Made by a program: the position numbers and the translations under genes
The notes under the pieces: generated by a model
The model's input: only the letters and a program-made list of their open reading frames with translations
Told to the model about the DNA's origin: nothing
Databases searched by the model: none
Source: Oribacterium sp.
GTDB lineage: Bacteria > Bacillota_A > Clostridia > Lachnospirales > Lachnospiraceae
Length of the DNA: 46,499 nucleotides
Direction of reading: 5' to 3'
Assembly (NCBI GenBank): GCA_004554245.1
Contig: SFND01000017.1
Location: 1 to 46,499 of the forward strand
Shown: piece by piece, positions 8,680 to 17,245 of the stretch
Position numbering within the stretch: position 1 is the first letter of the stretch
Layout of the letters: every line of letters starts with the position of its first letter

Positions 8680-10278
8680 ATGGCAAAATTTATTACACCG
8701 AAACAGGCAGCGGAGCTGATTCCGGATGGCGCAGTCATCGGTTCGGCAGTGCAGGGGATGACAGGATGGCCGGAGGAAATCGGTCTTGCAATCCAGGATC
8801 GTTTTAAGGAGTGCGGACATCCGGCAGGAATCACACATATTCACGGCGCAGGACAGGGTGATTTCGGACGTATGGATCCTGAAAAAAAGAAGACACGTGG
8901 TGAGGATGCCCTGGCAGAGGATGGTCTTCTGACCTGCTCGATCCATGGACATGTCGGCTGCTCTTTTAAAATGATCAAAAACATCACGGATAATAAGATC
9001 CTTGCGTACAACTTCCCACTCGGCATCGTCGGACAGATCTGGCGAGAGGTCGGTCGAGGTTTCCCTGGACTGATGACGAAGGTCGGCCTCGGAACCTATA
9101 TCGATCCACGTTTTGATGGTGCGATGATCAATGAAAAAACAAAGAAGGAAGGAAAGCAGTTCGTTTATCACATTCCGGATTTTATGGGAGAGGAGTATCT
9201 CTTCTATACCCTTCCGAAGCTGAACGTCGCCCTTCTACGTGGCACAACTGCAGATGAAGATGGCAACCTGAGCTATGAAAAGGAGTGTATGCCATGTGAA
9301 CCGCTGGATCTCGCGATGGCAGCCAAGGCCTCCGGTGCGATCGTCATCGCCCAGGTCGAGCGCGTTGCGAAGACAGGTTCCCTGGATCCGCGCACTGTCA
9401 AGATTCCGGGTATCCTCGTCGATTATGTCGTCGTCGAAGAGCATCCGGAGCGTTCGATGCAGACGCATATCACTCACTTCAATCCGGCGTTCACCGGAGA
9501 GATCCGCGTACCACTCGGAGACGCGAAGCAGGAGGTTCCGTTTGATCATCGGAAGGTGATCGCGCGTCGAACCGCAGCGGAATTCCATCATGACATGAAG
9601 TGCAATTTCGGTATCGGCATGCCGGGTCTCGTCCCGAGTATTCTGATGGAGGAGGGCGTCGATGATCAGATTACGATGCTTTCAGAGTCTGGACTCATCG
9701 GCGGTGTGCCGGCGCAGGGCGGCGATTTCGGTGCACACTTCAATCCGATTGCGATGGTGAATCAGACCGATTTCTTCAGTTTCTTCGATCATGGTGGACT
9801 CGACGCCGGTGTCTTCGGACTTCCGGAGGTGGATAAGGATGGTAATGTCAATACCACCTACCTGAATGGCAAGATCGCCGGCTGTGGTGGCTTCCCGAAT
9901 ATTTCGGCCAACGCGAAGCACTCGATCTTCATGGGCACCTTTACCGCCGGTGGACTCGAGTGTCATGTGGAGGATGGAAAGCTGTACATCGATCAGGAAG
10001 GTCGCTTTAACAAGTTCGTAGATCACTGCGTACAGGTTTCCTTCAATGCAGCGCAGTGCCTGAAGAGGGGAAATAAGATCAGCTACATCACAGAACGCTG
10101 TGTATTCGAGCGTACGGAGGAGGGCCTCGTGCTGACTGAAATCGCTCCGGGCATCGATCTTCAGACCCAGGTGCTCGATCATATGGGCTTCCGCCCGATC
10201 GTGCCGGAGGGTGGTCCGAAGCTGATGGATGCAGCACTGTTCCAGGAGAACTGGGGCAGACTGAAGGATACCTTCTGA
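8680..10278 (+). CDS. Acyl-CoA:acetate/3-ketoacid CoA transferase, fused alpha-beta
   Basis: Family I CoA transferase with both halves in one chain, 532 aa, the usual length of the fused (YdiF-like) form. The N-terminal half begins with a Rossmann-like CoA transferase fold (VIGSAVQGMTGWPEE, 19-33). The second half has SESGLIGG (335-342), where Glu336 is the expected glutamyl-CoA nucleophile. It moves CoA between an acyl-CoA and an acid such as acetate, which would save ATP relative to the neighbouring ligase. The RBS is GAAAGGA. It closes the tightly spaced transporter-ligase-transferase group. Confidence 0.88.
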   Translation: MAKFITPKQAAELIPDGAVIGSAVQGMTGWPEEIGLAIQDRFKECGHPAGITHIHGAGQGDFGRMDPEKKKTRGEDALAEDGLLTCSIHGHVGCSFKMIKNITDNKILAYNFPLGIVGQIWREVGRGFPGLMTKVGLGTYIDPRFDGAMINEKTKKEGKQFVYHIPDFMGEEYLFYTLPKLNVALLRGTTADEDGNLSYEKECMPCEPLDLAMAAKASGAIVIAQVERVAKTGSLDPRTVKIPGILVDYVVVEEHPERSMQTHITHFNPAFTGEIRVPLGDAKQEVPFDHRKVIARRTAAEFHHDMKCNFGIGMPGLVPSILMEEGVDDQITMLSESGLIGGVPAQGGDFGAHFNPIAMVNQTDFFSFFDHGGLDAGVFGLPEVDKDGNVNTTYLNGKIAGCGGFPNISANAKHSIFMGTFTAGGLECHVEDGKLYIDQEGRFNKFVDHCVQVSFNAAQCLKRGNKISYITERCVFERTEEGLVLTEIAPGIDLQTQVLDHMGFRPIVPEGGPKLMDAALFQENWGRLKDTF

Positions 10279-10327
10279 TGACGCTTGTGCTGGTAGCTGT
10301 TTGACCGTATGTCCGTTTCATAGTTGT

Positions 10328-10359
10328 GAATCAGCCAGGTGACATCACCTGGCTGATTC
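10328..10359. terminator. Perfect inverted repeat after the CoA transferase gene
   Basis: GAATCAGCCAGGTGA is followed after two bases by its exact reverse complement, giving a 14-pair stem with a four-base loop. No clear T-run follows on either strand, so it is a factor-assisted or weak terminator, or an RNA-stabilising hairpin. It separates the CoA transferase from the thioesterase gene. Confidence 0.5.
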
Positions 10360-10412
10360 CATATCCAGAAAAATATCTGAGATTGCAATATCCGTGATGG
10401 AAAGGAGAAAAT

Positions 10413-10838
10413 ATGCCGATCCTGAAATATGAATATGATTTTATCACCGGAAAGAAGAATCCCATCGGAACCCATATCGAGATCGAGACGGATGCAGAGA
10501 AAGGAAGCGCGGCCTGCGCATGGACCGTGCAGGAGAACTACATCGGCTATGATCATATCCTGCATGGAGGTATCGCTGCATCTATCCTGGATAATCTGAT
10601 GATTTATGCAGGTCGCGCTTGGTCCGGGCAGGATGTTGTGACGGCAAATATCAATGTGAATTATCGCGCAATCGCCTACGTGGGCGATCATCTCGAGGGA
10701 CATGCATGGGTGAGTGCGCACACGCCGGGCAGTCGTGCGATTCACCTTCGGGCGGAATTACGAAGAGGAGAGACGATCGTTACGGAAGCGGAAGGCGTGG
10801 TCGTCATCGTCTATCCGGCATCGGATGGGAAGCTGTGA
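10413..10838 (+). CDS. PaaI-like hotdog-fold acyl-CoA thioesterase
   Basis: Small hotdog-fold protein of 141 aa. HGGIAASILDN (51-61) matches the HGG...D signature of the PaaI/YbgC-type thioesterase family, with Asp60 as the likely catalytic acid. Members hydrolyse acyl-CoA or aryl-CoA thioesters and often release CoA from stalled or dead-end intermediates. GGAAAGGAG lies 7 bases before the ATG. Its position behind a ligase and a CoA transferase supports a role in releasing product or recycling CoA in the same pathway. It is the last gene before the cofactor cluster. Confidence 0.82.
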   Translation: MPILKYEYDFITGKKNPIGTHIEIETDAEKGSAACAWTVQENYIGYDHILHGGIAASILDNLMIYAGRAWSGQDVVTANINVNYRAIAYVGDHLEGHAWVSAHTPGSRAIHLRAELRRGETIVTEAEGVVVIVYPASDGKL

Positions 10839-11015
10839 TCATCAGATCATCTACCTCGCGAATGATCAGGTCTTATAAGGAACGAAAAAAATAAATATAT
10901 AACAAATCGAACAAGCAGAGCTGCTGATAGAAGAATGGATTGTGCAGTCTGTACGAGCTGTGCTGACCGATATATTTTAAAAAGCAAATCGCCTGATGCA
11001 AATTCACATATAAAG

Positions 11016-11024
11016 TGGTATACT
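11016..11024 (+). promoter_or_regulatory. Extended -10 promoter of the cofactor gene cluster
   Basis: TGGTATACT gives an extended -10 (TGn-TATACT, -10 at 11019-11024). The -35 is poor (TGCAAA, 10997-11002, spacer 16). A small inverted repeat GGTC-N4-GACC (11026-11037) lies over the expected start. The 225-base gap 10839-11063 holds no gene; it also has AT-rich stretches at 10893-10903 and 10968-10975. Confidence 0.55.
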
Positions 11025-11063
11025 AGGTCAAACGACCGACATAGTGCATAGACAGGAGTTTAT

Positions 11064-12047
11064 ATGAGATTCGGAGCAGTGATCGTGGCGGCGGGGATGT
11101 CGAAACGAATGAATGACTTTAAACAGTTGATGAAGATTGGGGATATGACCTTCGCGGATCGTGTCATCACGAACTTTCAGCGTGCAGGCATACAGGACAT
11201 CGCCATCGTAACGGGCTATCGTGGCGAGGAGCTCGAGAAGTCCTTGAAGGGATCCGGTGTGGTCTTTCTTCGAAATGATCACTATGAGACGACAAGGATG
11301 TTTGACTCCGCCTGTATCGGCTTTTCGTATCTGAAGGATCGCTGCGATGCGGTGTTTTTCTGTCCGGTGGATGTGCCGTTCTTTACGGATGAAACCGTAA
11401 AGGCGGAGATGAATCGTGCAGAGAGTGCGGACATCATCGTTCCGTACTGTCATGCGCGGCCGGGACATCCGATTCTGCTCAGTCAACGGGCGGTGGAGTA
11501 TGTGCTTCAGTATACCGGTGAACGCGGGATGCGGGGTGCCTACGAGTCCTTCGGACAGACCGGAGTGGGCAGGGTGCTGCAGATCAGCGTCGACGACGAC
11601 GGCGCGGTGATGGACGCCGATACGAAGGAGGATTATCAGAACCTGCTGGATCTTCATAATGCACGTCTGATGCGACCGGATATCCGGGTGCGGCTGTGTA
11701 ATTCGAAGCCGTTTTTCGGTCCGGGTACGGTGAACCTGCTTCGACAGATCGCGTCGACCGGCAGTGTCCGGGAGGCCTGCGAGAAGTGCGGTATCTCCTA
11801 CAGTAAGGGCTGGACCATCATCCATGACTGTGAAAATGAACTGGGCTATCGCATCGTCGAGCGACAGCCGGGCGGAAAGTATGGTGGTAAAGCTGTGATC
11901 TCGAAGCATGGAGGGAAGCTGATCCTGTTGTATGAGCAGCTCGAGCGGGAGATGAATGAAGTCGTGCAGAAGAAGTTCGATGAGATCTTCCTGCATGGAG
12001 ACTGGCTGAAGAAATCGAATCTACAGGGCGATATGGGGGATACGTAA
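11064..12047 (+). CDS. MocA-type nucleotidyltransferase fused to a ModE-type DNA-binding domain
   Basis: Two-domain protein of 327 aa. Residues 1-200 are a MobA/MocA-like NTP transferase: VAAGMSKRM (8-16) with a lysine at 20, PVDVP (101-105), RPGHP (132-136). This domain typically attaches CMP (MocA) or GMP to molybdopterin. Residues about 206-300 match the winged-helix N-terminal domain of the molybdate regulator ModE (FFGPGTVNLLRQIASTGS, 217-234; then ISYSKGW at 244-250). No molybdate-binding TOBE domains follow. The enzyme may therefore also repress or activate its own cluster. The start is supported by ACAGGAG upstream. It is the first gene of the cofactor region. Confidence 0.85.
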   Translation: MRFGAVIVAAGMSKRMNDFKQLMKIGDMTFADRVITNFQRAGIQDIAIVTGYRGEELEKSLKGSGVVFLRNDHYETTRMFDSACIGFSYLKDRCDAVFFCPVDVPFFTDETVKAEMNRAESADIIVPYCHARPGHPILLSQRAVEYVLQYTGERGMRGAYESFGQTGVGRVLQISVDDDGAVMDADTKEDYQNLLDLHNARLMRPDIRVRLCNSKPFFGPGTVNLLRQIASTGSVREACEKCGISYSKGWTIIHDCENELGYRIVERQPGGKYGGKAVISKHGGKLILLYEQLEREMNEVVQKKFDEIFLHGDWLKKSNLQGDMGDT

Positions 12048-12152
12048 CCTGCGATGTGCGTTACAGGTCGGGTGTGCGGCTGCGTGATGTTCGTGCATAA
12101 AGCGATGTAGTGCAGTGTTGGAAAGGCGAGATTGCGGGAAAAGGATCGGAAA

Positions 12153-13169
12153 ATGAGAACAGATGTAAAACGAATCGCCATTTTCGGTGCCGGCCAGGCA
12201 GGCGCGATGGTGCGTACCTGGCTTCCGGCCAGGCAGGAGCTACTGTGTTTTATCGATAATGATAAAGAAAAGCAGGGAAAAATGCCGGATGGGCTGCCTG
12301 TGTTAAGTCTCGAGGAAGCGTTACGGCTTCAGCCGGAAGAGATCATCCTCGCGATTCTGAACGCGGAGGCAGAGCGGATGATTCTTAAACAGATCGAAGA
12401 GACTGGTTTCACGGGGACCTGTACCTGTCTGGGAAGCATTAGGGAACTGCAGGATGTCCGGCTGTCCGCGCTTCGGTTGCAGGCGCGAGAAATCGAAGCG
12501 TGGAAAATACCGGGCGATGTCGCGGAGCTCGGCGTGTACCAGGGGGCGTTTGCCGCAGAGATCAATCGACTGTTTCCGGAGCGAAGGCTCTGGCTCTTCG
12601 ATACCTTCGAGGGCTTTCATGCGCGCGACCTCGCCATCGAGGCGGAGCGAACCGGCGTGAAGACGCAGCGACGGAGCTTTTCAGATACGACGATAGAGCT
12701 CGTTCGAAGCCAGCTGCCGCATCCGGAGATGGCTCGCTTCATAAAGGGGTATTTCCCGGAGAGCCTGGATTTCGAAGTGGTATCCGGAAGCGACGCGGAA
12801 CAGGGTGGAGGACATGAGAAGATACAGCGAGCTCTGCAGTCATCTGGAAGGAACGTGATGCAGGAGCCCGTGAACGCTATGGCTGCGTGCAGCCGCTCTC
12901 ATACAGAGCAGCGTAAAGAAAGCAGCGACCCCTGCTTCGCCCTGGTGAGTCTGGATCCGGATCTCTATGAGCCGACGCTCGAGGGGCTTCGCTACTTTTA
13001 CCCGCGGCTCGCGCCGGGCGGACGCATCCTCATTCACGACTATACGAGCTGTCAGTTCGAAGGTGTGAAGATGGCGGTGGACGAGTACTGCCGCGCACAC
13101 GAGCTCTTCGTGGTACCGCTCATGGATCTTCATGGAACCGCAGTGCTGGTAAAGCAGGGGAATCCATAA
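12153..13169 (+). CDS. TylF/MycF-like methyltransferase with N-terminal nucleotide-binding fold
   Basis: 338 aa from the chosen ATG (AAGGA upstream); a TTG at 12132 in the same frame is possible. Residues 8-110 look like a Rossmann segment (FGAGQAG at 11-17, then FIDND) as found before some sugar-modifying enzymes. Residues 120-330 match the TylF family of SAM-dependent O-methyltransferases: GDVAELGVYQGAFA (121-134), LFDTFEGF (148-155), SLDPDLYEPTLEGL (266-279), PGGRILIHDY (288-297). About 50 hydrophilic residues (206-260) interrupt the methyltransferase domain just before the SLDPDLY motif. Why it sits among molybdenum cofactor genes is unknown; its substrate is not predictable. Confidence 0.78.
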   Translation: MRTDVKRIAIFGAGQAGAMVRTWLPARQELLCFIDNDKEKQGKMPDGLPVLSLEEALRLQPEEIILAILNAEAERMILKQIEETGFTGTCTCLGSIRELQDVRLSALRLQAREIEAWKIPGDVAELGVYQGAFAAEINRLFPERRLWLFDTFEGFHARDLAIEAERTGVKTQRRSFSDTTIELVRSQLPHPEMARFIKGYFPESLDFEVVSGSDAEQGGGHEKIQRALQSSGRNVMQEPVNAMAACSRSHTEQRKESSDPCFALVSLDPDLYEPTLEGLRYFYPRLAPGGRILIHDYTSCQFEGVKMAVDEYCRAHELFVVPLMDLHGTAVLVKQGNP

Positions 13170-13308
13170 TGGCATTGAAAACTGTATCTGACAGGGGAAG
13201 CCTTTGTGAAATCAGGAAACTTCCGCGTGGAAGACTGGAATACATTTATCTTCGGAGACGGATATAGATATGTATCATCGCATAGAAGTATGCGTAGTGA
13301 GGATGGAA

Positions 13309-14898
13309 ATGCGACGGATCTATCTGGTCCGGCACGGGCTGCCGGAGAAAAGCACAAGTGAAAAAGAATATATCGGTGTGACCGACCTTCCGCTCAGTAT
13401 GCGTGGACGTGCAGAGGCGCGCCAGCTGGGCAGCTGTTTTTTACAGCACATACAGTCGGTCAATGCAGTCAGGCGCACAGATCGTACCTTCGCGAAGAAC
13501 AGAATCCACCAGGACGCATCGAGCATCGAGCCCTGGATGGTAGCGGAGCAGCAGGCGAAGCGGAAGCACGCAGATGGTCAGGCAATCGTGCGTGTTCGCA
13601 TCCTTACGAGCCCGCTGCAGCGCTGTCGTCAGACGGCGGAGGAGATACACCGTGTGCTCTCCGATCGGGGAATCGCGCTTATGGAACCGCACGTGGTCGA
13701 GGCACTGCATGAAATCGATCTCGGAGACTGGGAAGGAAAGAGTGTTCGGGAGATCAGGGAACGCTTTCCGGAAGAGTATGAAGCGCGAGGGCATGCGCTC
13801 GGAACGTATCATACCCCCGGAGGAGAGAGCTTTCTGGAGGCCGGTGTCCGATTTCAGAAGGCCATCGAGGCAATTCTGAAATTTGCAGATCGAAGCGAGA
13901 TGGCCGCGGATGGAAAACAGAGTAGCGGTATGGGGAGTGATGGAAACGAAAGTAGTCGTGTGGGTGAAATAGACGCTCGTTCGTCCGATGCGGACGAAGA
14001 AGAAATCATCCTCGTCGTCGCGCATGCCGGCGTGATCCGGGCATACCTCAGCCTGCTGATGGGGCGGGATCTCGATCATCTGATGGACATCCCGCTGCCG
14101 TACGCCTCGGTCACGGAGCTGGAGGTGGATGGTGAAGCTTTCATCTGCGCAGAGCAAACGAAAGTGTGCGATGGCAGGAGGGGGGACAGCGCAGCAGGGC
14201 ATGAAGCGGCGGGCATAAGAACCTGCCGTGAGGGTATCTGCGTGGTGCCCGAGGGCATTGGCGTACGCCCGGAAGAGCTGCTGGATGCAGCGGAAATCTC
14301 ACGGCTGTATCAGAAATACCGGACGCCGCAGCAGGTGATCCGCCATATGCGGAAGGTCGCCGAGGTCGCAGATCGACTGATGGACGGCATGAAGATGTGC
14401 GGATCAGAGCTTCGAACAAGCGAAAACATGCAGATGGATGATCCGGGCATCTGTAGGATGGACGTTGGAGAAAAGCCGGCGGTCTCCGGGACGCATACCG
14501 ATGTTGATGTCTGCGAGAAAGCAGTGATGATGCCCGGGCTGAATCGGGGGCGGGTGATGAAGGCCTGTCTCCTCCATGATCTCTGCCGAGCGGAGAAGGA
14601 GCATGCGCGGGTGTCGGCGGAGGCAATCCGACAGGAGGGCTATCCGGCCATCGCGGCGCTCGTCGCGGTGCATCATCAGGCGGCGTACAGCGAGCAGGAG
14701 GCACAGGGGCCCCTCACGGAGGCGGAGCTGCTCTTCTATGCGGATAAACGCGTACAGGAGGATGTGCTGGTGTCCGTGGAGGAGCGCTTCCGGGAGAGTC
14801 GGAAAAAGTGTCGGTCACCGGAGGCCTGTGCGCATCACGATGCGATGCTCGCGAAGACGTTGGAAATCGAAAAGAAGATCATAAAGAACAGGAGATAA
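13309..14898 (+). CDS. Histidine phosphatase fused to an HD-domain hydrolase
   Basis: 529 aa from the ATG at 13309, chosen because GAGG lies 6 bases upstream and the protein then begins MRRIYLVRHG; ATGs at 13270 and 13303 are alternatives. Residues 1-275 form a phosphoglycerate-mutase-like histidine phosphatase: catalytic RHG (8-10), SPLQRCRQTA (101-110), Glu in LHEIDLGDWEG, and VVAHAG (236-241). Residues 335-525 form an HD domain: His345, HD (423-424), HH (455-456) and YADKR (477-481). Hydrophilic insertions at about 51-92, 193-231, 280-318 and 362-405 explain the length. I recall MocA domains fused to HD and phosphatase modules in sulfate reducers, which fits a cofactor role. Substrate unknown. 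Confidence 0.8.
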   Translation: MRRIYLVRHGLPEKSTSEKEYIGVTDLPLSMRGRAEARQLGSCFLQHIQSVNAVRRTDRTFAKNRIHQDASSIEPWMVAEQQAKRKHADGQAIVRVRILTSPLQRCRQTAEEIHRVLSDRGIALMEPHVVEALHEIDLGDWEGKSVREIRERFPEEYEARGHALGTYHTPGGESFLEAGVRFQKAIEAILKFADRSEMAADGKQSSGMGSDGNESSRVGEIDARSSDADEEEIILVVAHAGVIRAYLSLLMGRDLDHLMDIPLPYASVTELEVDGEAFICAEQTKVCDGRRGDSAAGHEAAGIRTCREGICVVPEGIGVRPEELLDAAEISRLYQKYRTPQQVIRHMRKVAEVADRLMDGMKMCGSELRTSENMQMDDPGICRMDVGEKPAVSGTHTDVDVCEKAVMMPGLNRGRVMKACLLHDLCRAEKEHARVSAEAIRQEGYPAIAALVAVHHQAAYSEQEAQGPLTEAELLFYADKRVQEDVLVSVEERFRESRKKCRSPEACAHHDAMLAKTLEIEKKIIKNRR

Positions 14899-14901
14899 AG
14901 T

Positions 14902-15936
14902 ATGAAGCTGATGAAAACAGAAGATGCAGTGGGTCAGATGCTCTGTCATGACATCACACAGATCATCCGGGGCGTGAAGAAGGGACCGGTGTTCCGGAAG
15001 GGACATATCATCACGGAGGAGGATGTGCCGGTGTTGCTTTCGGTCGGAAAGGACCATATCTACATCTGGGAGGTCAATGAAACGATGATGCATGAGAACG
15101 ATGCGGCGATGGTGCTGTACGATCTCTGCAAAAACGAGCATCTGCACCGGAACGAGGATATCAAGGAGGGAAAGATCGAGCTGATCGCGGACTGCGACGG
15201 CCTGCTGAAAATCGACATCGCACGACTGCAGCAGGTCAATGCCTATGGCCAGATGATGATCGCCTCCCTCCATAATAACTATCCGGTGAAGAAGGACCAG
15301 CATGTGGCCGGGATGCGGATCATCCCGCTGATCATCGAGAAGGAGAAGATGGAAGGCGTACAGAAGCTCGTGGGGGAGCAGCCGCTGTTCCGACTCATGC
15401 CATACCAGCATAAGAAGGTGGGCATCGTGACGACGGGCAATGAGGTGTACTACGGACGTATCCAGGATACCTTTACGCCGGTGGTGCAGGCGAAGATCGA
15501 GGCCTTCGGTGCCGAGGTGGTCGCCCATGAGTACAGCTCAGATGATCCGGAGATGGAGATCGCGTGCATCGAAAAGGTGCTGGCAGCCGGGGCGGATATG
15601 GTGCTCTGCACCGGTGGCATGAGCGTCGATCCGGATGATAAGACACCGTACGCCATCGGAAAGACCGCGGATCGAGTGGTGAGCTATGGTGCGCCGGTGC
15701 TGCCGGGCGCGATGTTCATGCTGGCCTATAAGGGGGCGCACGATGAGATCCCGATGCTGGGCCTGCCGGGCTGTGTGATGTATGCGGGGCGGACGATCTT
15801 CGACCTGATTCTGCCACGTGTGATGGCCGGGGATATCGTGACGAAAGAAGATATCGACCGACTCGGCGTCGGCGGATACTGCCAGCACTGCGCGAGCTGC
15901 ACCTTCCCGAACTGCGGATTCGGTGCGTATGCGTGA
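14902..15936 (+). CDS. Molybdopterin-binding protein with C-terminal cysteine cluster
   Basis: 344 aa protein with a MoCF/MogA-like molybdopterin-binding domain in its second half (IVTTGNEVYYG, 175-185; LCTGGMSVDPDD, about 234-245; LPGCVMYAG). It lacks the full MoeA layout, so it is related to, but not simply, the molybdenum insertase. The tail has CQHCASCTFPNC, four cysteines that could bind an iron-sulfur cluster or zinc; this tail is typical of the family. It begins 4 bases after the phosphatase-HD gene with AGGAG upstream. It probably handles or delivers molybdopterin to the hydroxylase. No MoeA of standard length is in the window. Confidence 0.8.
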   Translation: MKLMKTEDAVGQMLCHDITQIIRGVKKGPVFRKGHIITEEDVPVLLSVGKDHIYIWEVNETMMHENDAAMVLYDLCKNEHLHRNEDIKEGKIELIADCDGLLKIDIARLQQVNAYGQMMIASLHNNYPVKKDQHVAGMRIIPLIIEKEKMEGVQKLVGEQPLFRLMPYQHKKVGIVTTGNEVYYGRIQDTFTPVVQAKIEAFGAEVVAHEYSSDDPEMEIACIEKVLAAGADMVLCTGGMSVDPDDKTPYAIGKTADRVVSYGAPVLPGAMFMLAYKGAHDEIPMLGLPGCVMYAGRTIFDLILPRVMAGDIVTKEDIDRLGVGGYCQHCASCTFPNCGFGAYA

Positions 15937-16073
15937 GCAGGCATACCGGCAGGTAGCCGATTGTTGCTGCAAAACATATCGGGGTGAACGGGGAAATCGA
16001 AGAAACAGTCCTGGTGTATGGATCGGCGATCCTGCCGGTGCCGTGCCCCAGAAGAATAGAGGGAGAAACGAAG

Positions 16074-17117
16074 ATGGGAACAGAACTATATGAAGAAATC
16101 AGCGGGCTGAATCCGAATTATGAAAACTATATTCTGACGCTGCTGGAGGGCGAGGGCTTCGGCGAGAAGGCGCTGATTTCCAATCGGGAAATCGCATGGA
16201 TGTCGGACGTGGACGGATTTTTCTCACAGCATGCGGCAGAAGCGGCAGCGGTTTCCGAAAGCGGGATCCTCGACATCGACGGAAAGCGGATCTACGCGGA
16301 GCTGCTCGGACACGAGAAGAAGCTCGTCGTCCTGGGGGCGGGGCATGTGTCGATGCCGATCATTAAGATCGGGCGGATGATCGGCTGTCGGGTGACCTGC
16401 ATCGATGACCGGCCGATGTTTGCGAACAATGCCCGGAGCGCAGGTGCCGATCAGGTAATCTGCGATGAGTTCATGAAGGCCCTGGCGCAGATTCCGGGGG
16501 ATGGGGATACCTACTTCGTTATCGTGACGCGCGGTCATCGCTGGGATCAGGACTGCCTGCGGGTGATCGCACGGAAGCCACACGCCTACATCGGCCTGAT
16601 GGGGTCGAAGCGGAGGGTGCGCATCGTGAAGGAGAAGCTTGCAGAAGAGGGCATCCCGCGCGAAGTGCTCGATGCGGTGTATACACCGATCGGTCTCGCC
16701 ATCGGTGCGGAGACCCCGGAGGAGATCGCGGTATCGGTAATGGCGGAAATCATCGAGGTGAAGAACCAGAAGAAGCGGAACTTCGGTTATCCGAAGGAAA
16801 TCCTGGATGCCATCCTGGGGGCGAATCCGCATGAGCGTCCGATGGAGGGACGGAAGATCCTCACGACGATCGTGACCCGTAAGGGCTCGGCACCGCGCGA
16901 GGTCGGGACGAAGATGCTGATTCTGCCGGACGGGCACTGCATCGGTACCATCGGCGGCGGTTGTGTCGAGGCGGATGTCATGCGACGTGGTCGGGAGATG
17001 CTGCTGGATGAGGATCCGAAGCCGATTCTCTACCATGTGGACCTCACGGATGATGCAGCGTCTGAGGAAGGCATGGTCTGCGGTGGCGTGCTGGATATAC
17101 TGATGGAAGCGATTTAG
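16074..17117 (+). CDS. XdhC/CoxI family maturation factor with swapped domain order
   Basis: 347 aa. XdhC proteins bind molybdenum cofactor, help add the terminal sulfido ligand and insert it into xanthine-oxidase-type enzymes. The Rossmann-like XdhC_C part (VVLGAGHVSMPI, 85-96; VTRGHRWDQDCL, 151-162; YIGLMGSKRR, 172-181) comes first, and the CoxI-like domain comes last (TRKGSAPREVGTKML, 268-282; GGGCVEADV, 294-302; MVCGG, 334-338). In the textbook protein the order is the reverse. Cys297 and Cys336 are the conserved cysteines. The ATG at 16074 is preferred because AGAGGGAG lies upstream; an in-frame GTG at 15984 has no good RBS. It fits with the hydroxylase at 222-5596. Confidence 0.83.
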   Translation: MGTELYEEISGLNPNYENYILTLLEGEGFGEKALISNREIAWMSDVDGFFSQHAAEAAAVSESGILDIDGKRIYAELLGHEKKLVVLGAGHVSMPIIKIGRMIGCRVTCIDDRPMFANNARSAGADQVICDEFMKALAQIPGDGDTYFVIVTRGHRWDQDCLRVIARKPHAYIGLMGSKRRVRIVKEKLAEEGIPREVLDAVYTPIGLAIGAETPEEIAVSVMAEIIEVKNQKKRNFGYPKEILDAILGANPHERPMEGRKILTTIVTRKGSAPREVGTKMLILPDGHCIGTIGGGCVEADVMRRGREMLLDEDPKPILYHVDLTDDAASEEGMVCGGVLDILMEAI

Positions 17118-17245
17118 AGTGATGAAAATCTGTGATGGAAAGAATGCCGGTCGGTTCGATGCCTGTTCTGTCAGAAAATAGAGATGGATTTACAGAGTAG
17201 AATGGAAATCATATAAGGACACGGAAACGTGGAATGAGATGAGAA

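Noticed and set aside
15984..16073. N-terminal extension of the XdhC protein from GTG
   Set aside because: No RBS, and the ATG at 16074 has AGAGGGAG upstream.
17118..17245. Molybdenum cofactor riboswitch before moaA
   Set aside because: The gap is short and lacks the conserved stems and a terminator or sequestered RBS that I would expect.
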